This document shows positions 38,200 to 47,267 of a stretch of DNA of 64,000 bases, in pieces; position 1 is the stretch's first letter, and each line of letters begins with the position of its first letter. This stretch comes from Enterovirga rhinocerotis (lineage in GTDB: Bacteria; Pseudomonadota; Alphaproteobacteria; Rhizobiales; Beijerinckiaceae), in contig NZ_SNZR01000011.1 in NCBI RefSeq assembly GCF_004363955.1, forward strand, positions 744,001 through 808,000, in the 5' to 3' direction. The translations under genes and the position numbers were made by a program. The notes under the pieces are model-generated. The model had not been told where the DNA came from, ran no database searches, and saw nothing but the letters and a program-made list of their open reading frames with translations.

Positions 38200-40875
38200 A
38201 TGACGAAGTGGGTCTATTCCTTCGGCGACGGCAAGGCCGAAGGTGAGGCAGGAATGCGCAACCTCCTCGGCGGCAAGGGGGCGAACCTCGCCGAGATGTC
38301 GAACCTTGGGTTGCCGGTCCCTCCCGGCTTCACCGTGACGACCGAGGTCTGCACCCACTTCTACGCGCACGAGCGGACCTACCCGGACGATCTCAAGGAT
38401 CAGGTTCGCGGCGCGCTGGCCGAAGTCGGCCGCATCACCGGCAAGCGGTTCGGCGACGCGCAGAACCCGCTTCTCGTCTCCGTACGCTCGGGCGCCCGCG
38501 CGTCGATGCCGGGCATGATGGACACCGTCCTCAATCTCGGCCTCAACGACGAGACCGTCGAGGCCGTGGCGAAGGCCTCGGGCGACCGTCGTTTCGCCTA
38601 TGACAGCTATCGCCGCTTCATCACGATGTACTCGAACGTCGTGCTCGGGCTCGAGCATCACGAGTTCGAGGAGGCGCTGGACCTCTACAAGGACCGCAAG
38701 GGCTATTCGCTCGACACCGATCTCGATGCCGACGACTGGGTCAAGCTCGTCGGGACCTACAAGACGATCGTCGAGACTGGCCTCGGCCGCGCCTTTCCGC
38801 AGGATCCCGAGGAGCAACTCTGGGGCGCCGTCGGAGCGGTCTTCGAATCCTGGATGAACGACCGCGCTATCACCTATCGCGAGTTGCACGACATCCCGGC
38901 CTCGTGGGGCACGGCGGTGAACGTCCAGTCGATGGTCTTCGGCAACCGGGGCGACACCTCCGCGACCGGCGTCGCCTTCACCCGCAATCCCTCGACCGGC
39001 GAGCGCGCGCTCTACGGCGAGTTCCTCATCAACGCCCAGGGCGAGGATGTCGTCGCCGGCATCCGCACGCCGCAGGACATCACCGAAGCCGCCGCCCGCG
39101 CCTCCGGATCCGACAAGCCTTCCATGGAGAAGGCCATGCCGGATTCCTATGCCGAGCTCGTGCGCATCTACGGCCTCCTCGAGAAGCATTACCGTGACAT
39201 GCAGGACATGGAATTCACGGTCGAGGAGGGCAAGCTCTGGATGCTCCAGACCCGGAGCGGCAAGCGCACCGTGAAGGCGGCGCTCCGGATCGCGGTCGAG
39301 ATGGTCGCCGAAGGGCTCATCAGCGAGGACGAGGCGGTGAGCCGCGTCGATCCCGCGGCGCTCGATCAGTTGCTTCATCCGACGATCGATCCCGACGCCG
39401 AGCGCACGCTCCTCACCAAGGGCCTGCCGGCTTCACCCGGTGCTGCCGCCGGCGAGGTCGTCTTCTCGTCCGAGGAAGCCGAGAAGGCGAAGAAGGACGG
39501 CCGGCCCTGCATCCTCGTCCGGGTCGAGACGAGCCCCGAGGACATCAAGGGCATGCTCGCGGCGGAGGGCATCCTGACGGCTCGCGGCGGCATGACCTCG
39601 CATGCGGCGGTCGTCGCGCGCGGCTGGGGCAAGCCCTGCGTCTCGGGAGCCGGCACGCTCCGTGTCGACTACGCGAAGCGCGTCGCCGTCGCCGGCGGCA
39701 AGACCGTGAAGGCGGGCGACTTCATCACCATCGACGGCGGCACGGGGCAGGTCCTGCTCGGCGCGGTCGGGATGAGGCCGCCTGAGCTGTCGGGCGAGTT
39801 CTCGACGCTGATGACCTGGGCGGACCGCGTCCGCCGCCTCAAGGTCCGCACCAACGCAGACACGGCAACCGACGCCAAGGCGGCGCGTGACTTCGGGGCC
39901 GAGGGCATCGGCCTCTGCCGGACGGAGCACATGTTTTTCGAGCCGGCCCGGCTCGTCGCGATGCGCGAGATGATCCTGGCCGAGGACGAGAAGGGCCGCC
40001 GCGCCGCGCTCGCCAAGCTCCTGCCGTTCCAGCGGCAGGATTTCGTCGAGCTCTTCACGGTCATGAAGGGCCTGCCGGTCACGATCCGCCTGCTCGATCC
40101 GCCGCTGCACGAGTTCCTGCCGCAGGGCGACAAGGACATCGCGGAGGTTGCCGCCCAGACCGGCCTGTCGCCCGAGAACCTGCGTCGGCGAGCGGCCGAA
40201 CTGCACGAGCACAACCCGATGCTCGGCTTCCGCGGCTGCCGTCTCGCGGTCGCCTATCCCGAGATCGCCGAGATGCAGGCGCGCGCCATCTTCGAGGCGG
40301 CCGTCGAGGCCGGCAAGGCGACGGGGGAGGCGGTCCAGCCCGAGATCATGGTGCCGCTCGTCATGACGAAGCGCGAGCTCGACATCGTCAAGGGCCGGAT
40401 CGACGCCATGGCGAAGGCGGTGACGGAGGAGACCGCGGCGACGATCGACTATCAGGTCGGCACCATGATCGAGTTGCCGCGCGCCGCGCTGCGGGCGGGC
40501 GAGATCGCCGAATCGGCCGAGTTCTTCTCCTTCGGCACGAACGATCTGACCCAGACCGCCCTCGGCATCTCGCGCGACGATGCCGGCACCTTCCTCGATA
40601 TCTACCGGAAGAAGGGCGTCTTCGAGACGGATCCCTTCATGTCGCTCGACCGCGAGGGCGTCGGCGAACTCGTTTCGATCGGCATCGAGCGGGGCCGCAA
40701 GACGCGCGCCGGTCTCAAGGTCGGCATCTGCGGCGAACACGGGGGCGACCCCGCCTCCGTCGTCTTCTGCCACGGCGCGGGCCTCGACTACGTCTCCTGC
40801 TCGCCCTTCCGCGTGCCGATCGCGCGGCTGGCGGCGGCCCAGGCCGCCTTGGGCAAATCCTCCGGACAGGCCTGA
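38200..40875 (+). CDS. ppdK: Pyruvate phosphate dikinase
   Basis: An 891-residue enzyme interconverting pyruvate, ATP and phosphate with PEP, AMP and pyrophosphate. The N-terminal nucleotide-binding domain starts with LGGKGANLAEMSNLGLPVPPGFT. The phosphohistidine domain has GGMTSHAAVVARGWGKPCV with the catalytic His, and the C-terminal PEP/pyruvate barrel has the Cys acid in CGEHGGDP. ATG 38200 gives the standard N-terminus (MTKWVYSFGDG). It serves gluconeogenesis from C3/C4 acids. A hairpin-forming repeat pair follows its stop. Confidence 0.95.
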   Translation: MTKWVYSFGDGKAEGEAGMRNLLGGKGANLAEMSNLGLPVPPGFTVTTEVCTHFYAHERTYPDDLKDQVRGALAEVGRITGKRFGDAQNPLLVSVRSGARASMPGMMDTVLNLGLNDETVEAVAKASGDRRFAYDSYRRFITMYSNVVLGLEHHEFEEALDLYKDRKGYSLDTDLDADDWVKLVGTYKTIVETGLGRAFPQDPEEQLWGAVGAVFESWMNDRAITYRELHDIPASWGTAVNVQSMVFGNRGDTSATGVAFTRNPSTGERALYGEFLINAQGEDVVAGIRTPQDITEAAARASGSDKPSMEKAMPDSYAELVRIYGLLEKHYRDMQDMEFTVEEGKLWMLQTRSGKRTVKAALRIAVEMVAEGLISEDEAVSRVDPAALDQLLHPTIDPDAERTLLTKGLPASPGAAAGEVVFSSEEAEKAKKDGRPCILVRVETSPEDIKGMLAAEGILTARGGMTSHAAVVARGWGKPCVSGAGTLRVDYAKRVAVAGGKTVKAGDFITIDGGTGQVLLGAVGMRPPELSGEFSTLMTWADRVRRLKVRTNADTATDAKAARDFGAEGIGLCRTEHMFFEPARLVAMREMILAEDEKGRRAALAKLLPFQRQDFVELFTVMKGLPVTIRLLDPPLHEFLPQGDKDIAEVAAQTGLSPENLRRRAAELHEHNPMLGFRGCRLAVAYPEIAEMQARAIFEAAVEAGKATGEAVQPEIMVPLVMTKRELDIVKGRIDAMAKAVTEETAATIDYQVGTMIELPRAALRAGEIAESAEFFSFGTNDLTQTALGISRDDAGTFLDIYRKKGVFETDPFMSLDREGVGELVSIGIERGRKTRAGLKVGICGEHGGDPASVVFCHGAGLDYVSCSPFRVPIARLAAAQAALGKSSGQA

Positions 40876-40883
40876 CCGCCAGT

Positions 40884-40956
40884 CCGCTCACCCCGACGAA
40901 AGTCGGGGTCCAGGATGCGGCCTGAGCTGGTTCCCGGCTTTCGCCGGGATGAGCGG
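40884..40956. repeat. Inverted pair of REP-like hairpin units
   Basis: Two 30-base units face each other: 40884-40913 and the reverse complement of 40927-40956. They match at 25 of 30 positions. Each unit can form a hairpin with a GAAA tetraloop and a 7-8 bp stem. Two of the differences (C-G against T-A, and A-T against G-C) are compensatory and preserve the stem. This looks like an intergenic palindromic element of the REP/BIME kind, sitting between ppdK and the isomerase gene. It could also end the ppdK transcript. Confidence 0.75.
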
Positions 40957-41004
40957 GGAAGGCGCGCTGGCATGCCGGTAGGGCAAGCCGAAGGGAGAGG
41001 GGCT

Positions 41005-41616
41005 TTGATCGAGTATTTCCTGACCACGTCCTCTCCCTGGGCCTATCTCGGCCATGCGGAATTCGGGCGTATCGCGAAGACGCACGGCGTCGCGATACGC
41101 TGCCGGCCGATGCCGGTTCGGCGCGTCTTCGACGAGACCGGCGGTCTGCCTCTGCCGAAGCGCCATCCGGTGCGGCAGGCCTATCGCCTGGTCGAGTTGC
41201 AGCGCTGGCGCGAGCGTCGCGGTCTCGCGCTCGATCTCAAGCCGGCCATTCCCCTCGGCGATCCGTCGCTGGCCGACCGCACGGCGATCGCGATCGGGCT
41301 CGCCGGCGGTGATCCGATGCCGTTCCTCGGCGCCGCGATGGCGGGACTCTGGGCGGGGCGTCTCGACCTCTCCGCCGCCGAGACGGTCGCGCATCTCGCC
41401 GATGGAGTCGGGCTCGACGGCACCGCGCTCGTCGCGGCGGCTCAGGGCGAGGAAGCCGGCGCGGTCTACGAGGAGAATTTCTCCGCCGCGCTGACGGCGG
41501 GCGTCTTCGGCGCGCCGAGCTATGTCCGCGACGGCGAGGTCTTCTGGGGGCAGGACCGGCTGGATCTTCTTGAGCGCGCCGTCGTCAGCGGGCGACCGGC
41601 CTATCGGCCCGGCTGA
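41005..41616 (+). CDS. 2-hydroxychromene-2-carboxylate isomerase family protein (DsbA fold)
   Basis: A 203-residue GST-kappa/DsbA-like protein. IEYFLTTSSPWAYLGH near the start matches the family segment holding the glutathione-activating Ser, and FGAPSYVRDGEVFWGQDRLDLLERAV at the end is the typical thioredoxin-fold C-terminus. Named members isomerise 2-hydroxychromene-2-carboxylate in naphthalene breakdown, but most relatives have other GSH-linked roles. The start is chosen as TTG 41005 with a GGGAGAGGGG site; ATG 40972 would add 11 atypical residues. It is bracketed by two different inverted repeat elements. Confidence 0.8.
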   Translation: MIEYFLTTSSPWAYLGHAEFGRIAKTHGVAIRCRPMPVRRVFDETGGLPLPKRHPVRQAYRLVELQRWRERRGLALDLKPAIPLGDPSLADRTAIAIGLAGGDPMPFLGAAMAGLWAGRLDLSAAETVAHLADGVGLDGTALVAAAQGEEAGAVYEENFSAALTAGVFGAPSYVRDGEVFWGQDRLDLLERAVVSGRPAYRPG

Positions 41617-41648
41617 GCGCCTCCGCTCGTCTGAACCAAGCCTGATCG

Positions 41649-41771
41649 CTCCCTTCCAGGGGAGGGCGAGTCGGCGCCAGCCGACCGGGGTGGGGTGACG
41701 CCCCGGCCGAGGTTGTCCCGACCACGGCTCGACGCTCCGCGTCGACTCGGCTCCCCCTGCGGGGAGGGAAC
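41649..41771. repeat. Second intergenic inverted repeat element
   Basis: Two similar GC-rich arms face each other: 41649-41700 and the reverse complement of 41711-41771. Both arms have the order (C/T)TCCCT-(AG)GGG-hairpin, then GAGTCG plus a small hairpin, then a G/T-rich end. Each arm folds on itself. It resembles dispersed palindromic elements in Hyphomicrobiales genomes. It fills the gap between the isomerase and carboxyltransferase genes. Confidence 0.6.
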
Positions 41772-41841
41772 GGAAGCGGCCCCGTTTGCCGGCTCCTTGC
41801 GCCCGCGCTACGTCCTTTGCAGGGAAACGCGAGGAGTTTTC

Positions 41842-43449
41842 ATGCCGGTCATCCAGTCTTCGGCCGATCTCGTCTCGGACGATGCCAGGGCCAATCGCGC
41901 CGCCTGGGCCGGGTTGACGGAGGAGTTGCTCCAGGCGCGGGCGAAGGTCGCCGAGGGCGGCCCTCAGCGTGCGCGGGACCGTCACATCGCGCGCGGCAAG
42001 CTGCTCCCGCGCGACCGCGTCCAGCGCCTGCTCGATCCCGGCTCGCCTTTCCTCGAGATCGCGCCTCTCGCGGCGCACGGCATGTATGGCGGCGACATCG
42101 CGGCGGCCGGCATGATCGCCGGGATCGGCCGCGTCTCGGGCCGCGAGGTCATGATCGTCTGCAACGATTCGACCATCAAGGGCGGCACCTACTACCCGAT
42201 GACGGTCAAGAAGCACCTGCGGGCCCAGGAGATCGCGCGGGAGAACCGGCTCCCCTGCCTCTATCTCGTCGATTCCGGCGGGGCGAACCTGCCGCAGCAG
42301 ACCGAGGTGTTTCCCGACCGCGAGCATTTCGGCCGCATCTTCTACAATCAGGCGACGCTCTCCGCGCAGGGCATCCCCCAGATCGCCTGCGTGATGGGCT
42401 CGTGCACGGCCGGCGGGGCCTATGTGCCTGCGATGTCGGACGAATCGATCATCGTGCGCAAGCAGGGCACGATCTTCCTCGGCGGGCCGCCCCTCGTGAA
42501 GGCGGCGACGGGGGAGATCGTCAGCGCCGAGGATCTGGGCGGGGCCGACGTGCATGCGCGCCTCTCGGGCGTCGCCGATCATTACGCGACCGACGACACG
42601 CACGCCCTCGCGATCCTGCGGCGGATCACCGGCACGCTCAACACGACGAAGAGCCCCGATATCGACCTCGCCGAGGCCGTCGCGCCGCGCTTCGACGCGG
42701 GCGAGATCGAGGCGATCGTCTCACCCGATTTCCGCAAGCAATACGATATCCGCGAGGTCATCGCGCGTCTCGTCGACGGCTCCGAGTTCGACGAGTTCAA
42801 GCGCCTCTACGGCACGACGCTGGTCACGGGCTTCGCCCGCATCTGGGGCATTCCCGTCGGCATCCTCGGCAATAACGGGATCCTCTATTCGGAGAGCGCG
42901 CTGAAGGGCGCGCACTTCATCGAGCTCTGCTGCCAGCGCCGCATCCCGCTCCTCTTCCTGCAGAACATCACGGGCTTCATGGTCGGGCGTGACTACGAGG
43001 CCTCGGGCATCGCGCGGAACGGAGCGAAGCTCGTCACGGCCGTCGCGAGCGCGGCGGTGCCGAAGATCACGCTGCTTGTCGGCGGCTCCTTCGGTGCGGG
43101 CAATTACGGCATGTGCGGGCGGGCCTATTCGCCGCGCTTCCTGTTCACCTGGCCGAATTCGCGCATCTCGGTGATGGGGCCGGAACAGGCGGCCTCGGTC
43201 CTCGCGACCGTACGGCGCGACAATATCGAGGCGGACGGCAAGTCCTGGTCGGCTGACGAGGAAGAGGCCTTCAAGGCCCCGATCCGGAACCAGATGGAGG
43301 AGGAGGGCTCGCCGTACTACGCGACCGCGCGCCTCTGGGACGACGGCATCATCCTGCCTTCCGAGACGCGCCGTGTCCTCGGCCTCGCCTTCTCGGCGAC
43401 GCTGAACGCGCCGATCCCCGAGACGCGCTTCGGCGTCTTCAGGATGTAG
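41842..43449 (+). CDS. mccB: Acyl-CoA carboxylase carboxyltransferase (methylcrotonyl-CoA carboxylase beta type)
   Basis: A 535-residue biotin-dependent carboxyltransferase subunit. Two crotonase-fold halves (about 25-280 and 290-520) carry the oxyanion-hole segments [15 protein letters not shown]...[16 protein letters not shown] and [13 protein letters not shown]...[16 protein letters not shown], closest in style to methylcrotonyl-CoA or geranyl-CoA carboxylases of leucine and isoprenoid breakdown. GAGGAG precedes the ATG. The biotin carboxylase alpha subunit and other leucine pathway genes are not adjacent, so the exact substrate is inferred. Confidence 0.85.
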   Translation: MPVIQSSADLVSDDARANRAAWAGLTEELLQARAKVAEGGPQRARDRHIARGKLLPRDRVQRLLDPGSPFLEIAPLAAHGMYGGDIAAAGMIAGIGRVSGREVMIVCNDSTIKGGTYYPMTVKKHLRAQEIARENRLPCLYLVDSGGANLPQQTEVFPDREHFGRIFYNQATLSAQGIPQIACVMGSCTAGGAYVPAMSDESIIVRKQGTIFLGGPPLVKAATGEIVSAEDLGGADVHARLSGVADHYATDDTHALAILRRITGTLNTTKSPDIDLAEAVAPRFDAGEIEAIVSPDFRKQYDIREVIARLVDGSEFDEFKRLYGTTLVTGFARIWGIPVGILGNNGILYSESALKGAHFIELCCQRRIPLLFLQNITGFMVGRDYEASGIARNGAKLVTAVASAAVPKITLLVGGSFGAGNYGMCGRAYSPRFLFTWPNSRISVMGPEQAASVLATVRRDNIEADGKSWSADEEEAFKAPIRNQMEEEGSPYYATARLWDDGIILPSETRRVLGLAFSATLNAPIPETRFGVFRM

Positions 43450-43463
43450 GGGCCGCCCCGCCG

Positions 43464-43500
43464 CGCGTCCGTCATCGCGCAGGGCGCGACGACGGACGCG
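43464..43500. terminator. Long hairpin between convergent genes
   Basis: A 17-position stem with one mismatch (CGCGTCCGTC-A-TCGCGC against its complement) and loop AGG lies between the carboxyltransferase stop and the convergent hydrolase stop. It probably ends transcription from both sides. Confidence 0.6.
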
Positions 43501-43507
43501 GAGGCCT

Positions 43508-44392
43508 TCAGCTCTTCATGCCCGTGATGGACTGGCTGACCGCGCGGGGATCGCGCATCGGCCAGCGCCCGCTATCGACCTGCACCAGGAAGTCCGAGAC
43601 GATCCGGTTGAACTCGTCGGGCGCTTCCAGATTGATCGTGTGGCCGGCATTCGGCATCACGGCGAGGGCGGCGGACGGGATGTTCTGCTTCATCAGGATG
43701 CCGGGCGCCAGGCAGGGCCAATCCTCGTCGCCCGTGAGGACGAGGGTCGGGACGGTCAGCGCCTTCATCTGATCGACGAGCGTGTAGAGCGAGGGGCGCT
43801 CCTTCTGGACGCCGAGCTGCGTATTGGCGGAGCCGAGATCGGAGTGCTCGCCGAGCTGCGTCTTGAACTCCTCGAAGCCGCGCGGATCCTTGTTCTCGAA
43901 TTGCACGCGCGTCGGCCCGTAGGCGTATTTCAGCGAGAAGGCGCCCATTCCCTCCTTCAGGATGCCGGCCGAAATCACGTCGGCCTCGCCCTTGAAGCGG
44001 GTCTGCTGATCGGGCTCCGCGCCGTAGCCGCAGCCTGCGACGCAGAGCGACAGGGCGCGATCGGGATGCCGGAAGCCGAAATGGAGGGTCGCGAAGCCGC
44101 CCATCGACAGGCCGACGACATGCGCCTTCTCGATGCCGAGATGGTCGAGCACGCTCGCGATATCGTCCGCCGCGCGCGCCTGGGAATAGGAGCTGGGATT
44201 GTCCGGCACATCGGACGGCGGATAGCCCCGCGCGCCGTAGGTGATCGCTCGGTAGCGGCGGCCAAAATGCCGAAGCTGAGGCTCCCAGCTCCGGTGATCC
44301 CCCGCGAACTCGTGCACGAAGATCAACGGCGTGCCGGAACCCGTTTCTTCGTAATGAAGCTTCACGCCATCGTCGGTGACTGCAAAGGGCAT
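43508..44392 (-). CDS. Alpha/beta-fold hydrolase
   Basis: A 294-residue alpha/beta hydrolase. The nucleophile is Ser96 in VVGLSMGGFA, the oxyanion segment is FVHEFAGDHRSWEPQ, and the acid and His are in LTGDEDWPCL and NAGHTINLEAPDEF. It has no signal peptide. Relatives include enol-lactone hydrolases and haloperoxidase-like or carboxylesterase enzymes; the substrate cannot be fixed. ATG 44392 is chosen; upstream frame extension is unlikely. It is divergent from the EamA transporter gene, and two dyads lie in the shared promoter region. Confidence 0.82.
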   Translation of the reverse strand: MPFAVTDDGVKLHYEETGSGTPLIFVHEFAGDHRSWEPQLRHFGRRYRAITYGARGYPPSDVPDNPSSYSQARAADDIASVLDHLGIEKAHVVGLSMGGFATLHFGFRHPDRALSLCVAGCGYGAEPDQQTRFKGEADVISAGILKEGMGAFSLKYAYGPTRVQFENKDPRGFEEFKTQLGEHSDLGSANTQLGVQKERPSLYTLVDQMKALTVPTLVLTGDEDWPCLAPGILMKQNIPSAALAVMPNAGHTINLEAPDEFNRIVSDFLVQVDSGRWPMRDPRAVSQSITGMKS

Positions 44393-44551
44393 CAGTTCAT
44401 AATCCTTCGTTGCCGATAAGGCGGGTCCGGGGCGCCCACGAGAGAGCGGCGACGAACCTAAAGGCATTCCTCGCGGCGTAAATCTCTGCGGCCCTCCGAG
44501 CTGCATCATTTTGCTCGTCGACCTGCTCTGTTTTCATCCATCGGCGCGGGT

Positions 44552-44577
44552 GGTTCGTCGAACCATGTTCCACATGG
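44552..44577. promoter_or_regulatory. Two adjacent dyads, possible operator
   Basis: GGTTC-GTC-GAACC (44552-44564) abuts CCATGT-TCC-ACATGG (44563-44577). Both are perfect inverted repeats in the 261-base region between the divergent hydrolase and EamA genes. They could bind a repressor controlling both, though no regulator gene is adjacent. Confidence 0.35.
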
Positions 44578-44653
44578 ACGAGGCGCATGCGTCGCATGCA
44601 GGGCATGGGTCGCGATCTCATGTAAGACGCCATGAATCGCAGATGGGAAGGGC

Positions 44654-45562
44654 GTGGGCGGAGCGGGCTTCGGAGAGGACGGGACCGGATCGGCGCGCCT
44701 ACGCTGGATCGGAATCGCGTGTCTGCTCGTCACCACGGTGGGATGGGGGCTCAACTGGCCCGCCATCAAGTTTCTCCTGCGCGAATGGCCTCCACTCTTC
44801 TCGCGCGGAGTCTCGGGCCTGGCTGCGGCCGCCATCCTCGCCGTGATCGCGAGCCGGGCGGGCGAGCGTCTCGCCGTTGCGCCTCAGCTCCTGCCGAAGC
44901 TGTCGTTCCTCGCCTTCACGAACGTGTTCGTGTGGATGGGGCTCGGCACGGTGATGATGCAATGGGTGACGGTGGCCGAGGGCGCGCTGCTCATCTACTC
45001 GATGCCCATCTGGTCCGTGCTGCTGGCTTGGCCGCTGCTCGGCACTCGGCCGACGATCCGGACGGCGGTCGCGCTCGGCCTCGGCATCGCGGGAACCTCG
45101 GTCCTATTGGGGGCACAAGGGTTCGATTTCGGCTCTGACAAGGCCTGGGGAGTCGCGGTCGGGATCTCGGCCGCCATCCTGTTCGCGCTCGGCGGCATCC
45201 TGAACCGAACGCCGCTTCCGATCCCGCCGCTGACGCTGGTCGCGTGGCAGCTCGGGCTCGGTTGCCTGCCGATGCTCCTCATCGGCCTCGTGTTGGAACA
45301 CGACCGGATCGGCCCGCTCAGCATGCAGGGCTGGTTGCTGATGGCCTACATGACCCTTGTCCCGATGGCCCTCTGCTACACGACCTGGTTCGCTTCCCTG
45401 CGCTATCTCCCGCCCACCCATGCCGCCACGGGAACGCTGCTCGTGCCGGTCGTCGGGACGATCGGGGCGGCGCTGGCGCTTGGCGAGCCGCTCGGCCTGC
45501 GCGAGGCCTTGGCCTTGGCCCTCACGCTGAGCGGCGTCACGCTCGCCCTGCGACAGGCTTGA
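44654..45562 (+). CDS. DMT-superfamily EamA transporter
   Basis: A 302-residue inner-membrane protein with ten predicted helices in two EamA repeats (about 17-140 and 160-300). The first repeat begins with LLVTTVGWGLNWPAIKFLLREWPPLFSRG, the second with GVAVGISAAILFALGGILNRT. Family members export amino acids, metabolites or drugs. The start is GTG with GGGAAGGG upstream. Its stop is 4 bases before the convergent dgt end. Confidence 0.85.
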   Translation: MGGAGFGEDGTGSARLRWIGIACLLVTTVGWGLNWPAIKFLLREWPPLFSRGVSGLAAAAILAVIASRAGERLAVAPQLLPKLSFLAFTNVFVWMGLGTVMMQWVTVAEGALLIYSMPIWSVLLAWPLLGTRPTIRTAVALGLGIAGTSVLLGAQGFDFGSDKAWGVAVGISAAILFALGGILNRTPLPIPPLTLVAWQLGLGCLPMLLIGLVLEHDRIGPLSMQGWLLMAYMTLVPMALCYTTWFASLRYLPPTHAATGTLLVPVVGTIGAALALGEPLGLREALALALTLSGVTLALRQA

Positions 45563-45566
45563 GCTT

Positions 45567-46775
45567 TCAGCCGATCCGCAGATCGGGCGTGTGCTGGCAC
45601 AGCCGGCGATGTTCGAGCAGCGCATAGCGGTCGGTCATGCCGGCAATGTAGTCTCCGACGCGCCGTGCGATGCGCGCCTCGTCCGCGTCTTCGAGGCCTT
45701 GGCGCCAATCCGCGGGAAGCCGCGAGGGAGATGCCGTGAAGACCGCGAAGAGGTCGCGCACGACCCGGTCCGCATCGCGCCGCACGGCCATGACCTTCTC
45801 GTGCCGGTAGAGCTTAGGCAGGAGGTGGCGCTTCAGCGAGCGGTCGGCCTCGGCGAGCGGCTGGGAGAACACGACCACGGCCTCGCCGGCTGCCCTGATG
45901 TCGTCCGCCGATCCGGGCCGGAGCGCGCTGATCCGGCGGCCGGCTTCGGTCACGACGTCCTCGACGAAGCGCGTGATCACGCGCCGCGTCAGTTCGTGGA
46001 CCGTGCGCGTCGCGTCGAGGTCGGGGTGAAGGCGCTCGATCTCGGCCAGGAGACCCGCCAGGAAGGGAACCGATCCGAGTTCCTCGAGCTGAAGGATGCC
46101 GGCGCGCAGCCCGTCGTCGAGATCGTGGGCGTTGTAGGCGATGTCGTCGGCGATCGCGGCGGCCTGCGCTTCGGCCGAGGCGTGGAGAGCAAGGCCGAGC
46201 GGCTGCAGCGCATCGTATTCGAGGATGGCGCCCGGCACCCCGCGGGCGCGATAGCGCTCCGTCGGCCGGCCGGCCTCGTCGAGAAGCGGGCCGTTGTGCT
46301 TGACGAGGCCTTCGAGCGTCTCCCAGGCGAGGTTCAGGCCGTCGAAGGCGGCGTAGCGGTGCTCGAGCCGCGTGACGATGCGCAGGGCCTGGGCGTTGTG
46401 ATCGAACCCGCCAAAGGCGGCGAGGCACGTGTCGAGGGCATCTTCGCCCGTGTGGCCGAACGGCGGGTGGCCGAGGTCGTGCGACAGCGCGATCGCCTCG
46501 GCGAGATCTTCGTCGAGACCGAGCGAACGCGCGATGGCGCGGGCGATCTGGCTGACCTCCAGCGTGTGCGTCAGGCGCGTCCGGAAGTGGTCTCCCTCGT
46601 GGTAGACGAAGACCTGGGTCTTGTGGGTCAGGCGCCGGAAGGCCGCCGAATGGACGATGCGGTCACGATCGCGCTGGAAGTCGGTCCGGGTCGGGGAGGG
46701 GGCTTCGGCGTGGAGGCGTCCCCGTCCTGCCGCCGGATCGCAGGCATAGTCCGCGCGCCATCGTTCTCCTGCCAT
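45567..46775 (-). CDS. dgt: dGTP triphosphohydrolase-like HD protein
   Basis: A 402-residue HD-domain phosphohydrolase. The motif residues are seen in [20 protein letters not shown] and [16 protein letters not shown] (the HD pair), with a later Asp in [13 protein letters not shown]. It would hydrolyse dNTPs to deoxynucleoside and tripolyphosphate; members of this bacterial subgroup are often called Dgt-like because specificity varies. ATG 46775 gives the usual N-terminus; upstream codons look non-coding. It is divergent from erpA, a common alphaproteobacterial pairing. Confidence 0.9.
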   Translation of the reverse strand: MAGERWRADYACDPAAGRGRLHAEAPSPTRTDFQRDRDRIVHSAAFRRLTHKTQVFVYHEGDHFRTRLTHTLEVSQIARAIARSLGLDEDLAEAIALSHDLGHPPFGHTGEDALDTCLAAFGGFDHNAQALRIVTRLEHRYAAFDGLNLAWETLEGLVKHNGPLLDEAGRPTERYRARGVPGAILEYDALQPLGLALHASAEAQAAAIADDIAYNAHDLDDGLRAGILQLEELGSVPFLAGLLAEIERLHPDLDATRTVHELTRRVITRFVEDVVTEAGRRISALRPGSADDIRAAGEAVVVFSQPLAEADRSLKRHLLPKLYRHEKVMAVRRDADRVVRDLFAVFTASPSRLPADWRQGLEDADEARIARRVGDYIAGMTDRYALLEHRRLCQHTPDLRIG

Positions 46776-46881
46776 TCCGACCCCGGCGGGCACCGCGACG
46801 CCGTGGCGGGATCGCCAGGGTTGCGGGGCAACACCGGCGGGCTTACCTTTAGGGCGTGCGCAACGGCAAGCTTCCGACGGC

Positions 46882-47220
46882 ATGACCTCCGTGACCAACG
46901 ACATCATCATCACCGACCGTGCGGCCCGCCGGATCGGCGAGATCCTCGCAGACGAGCCTCAGGGGGCGAAGCTGCGCATCAGCGTCAATGGCGGCGGCTG
47001 TTCCGGCTTCCAGTACGGATTCGACATCGATTCGGGCCGCGCCGAGGATGACCTCCTGATCGAGAACGGCTCGGCCAGCGTGCTGATCGACGAAATCTCC
47101 CTGCAATATCTCAAGGGTTCTATCGTCGACTTCGTGGACGACCTCATCGGCCAGTCCTTCAAGATCGAGAATCCGCAGGCGACGGCGTCCTGCGGCTGCG
47201 GGACATCGTTCTCGCTCTGA
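46882..47220 (+). CDS. erpA: Iron-sulfur cluster insertion protein ErpA
   Basis: A 112-residue A-type Fe-S carrier. The three cluster ligands are Cys40 ([11 protein letters not shown]) and Cys104/Cys106 (ASCGCGTSF). Such proteins deliver [4Fe-4S] clusters to targets such as isoprenoid enzymes. Its position divergent from dgt is the usual ErpA location in the Hyphomicrobiales. A 7-bp hairpin follows the stop. Confidence 0.93.
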   Translation: MTSVTNDIIITDRAARRIGEILADEPQGAKLRISVNGGGCSGFQYGFDIDSGRAEDDLLIENGSASVLIDEISLQYLKGSIVDFVDDLIGQSFKIENPQATASCGCGTSFSL

Positions 47221-47229
47221 TCATCACGC

Positions 47230-47246
47230 GGCTGCGTCACGCAGCC
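47230..47246 (+). terminator. Hairpin after erpA
   Basis: A 7-bp perfect stem GGCTGCG/CGCAGCC with loop TCA, 9 bases after the erpA stop. A short T/C stretch follows. It is a modest terminator candidate. Confidence 0.45.
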
Positions 47247-47267
47247 ATGCTTCTTCGGAGGGCTTCC

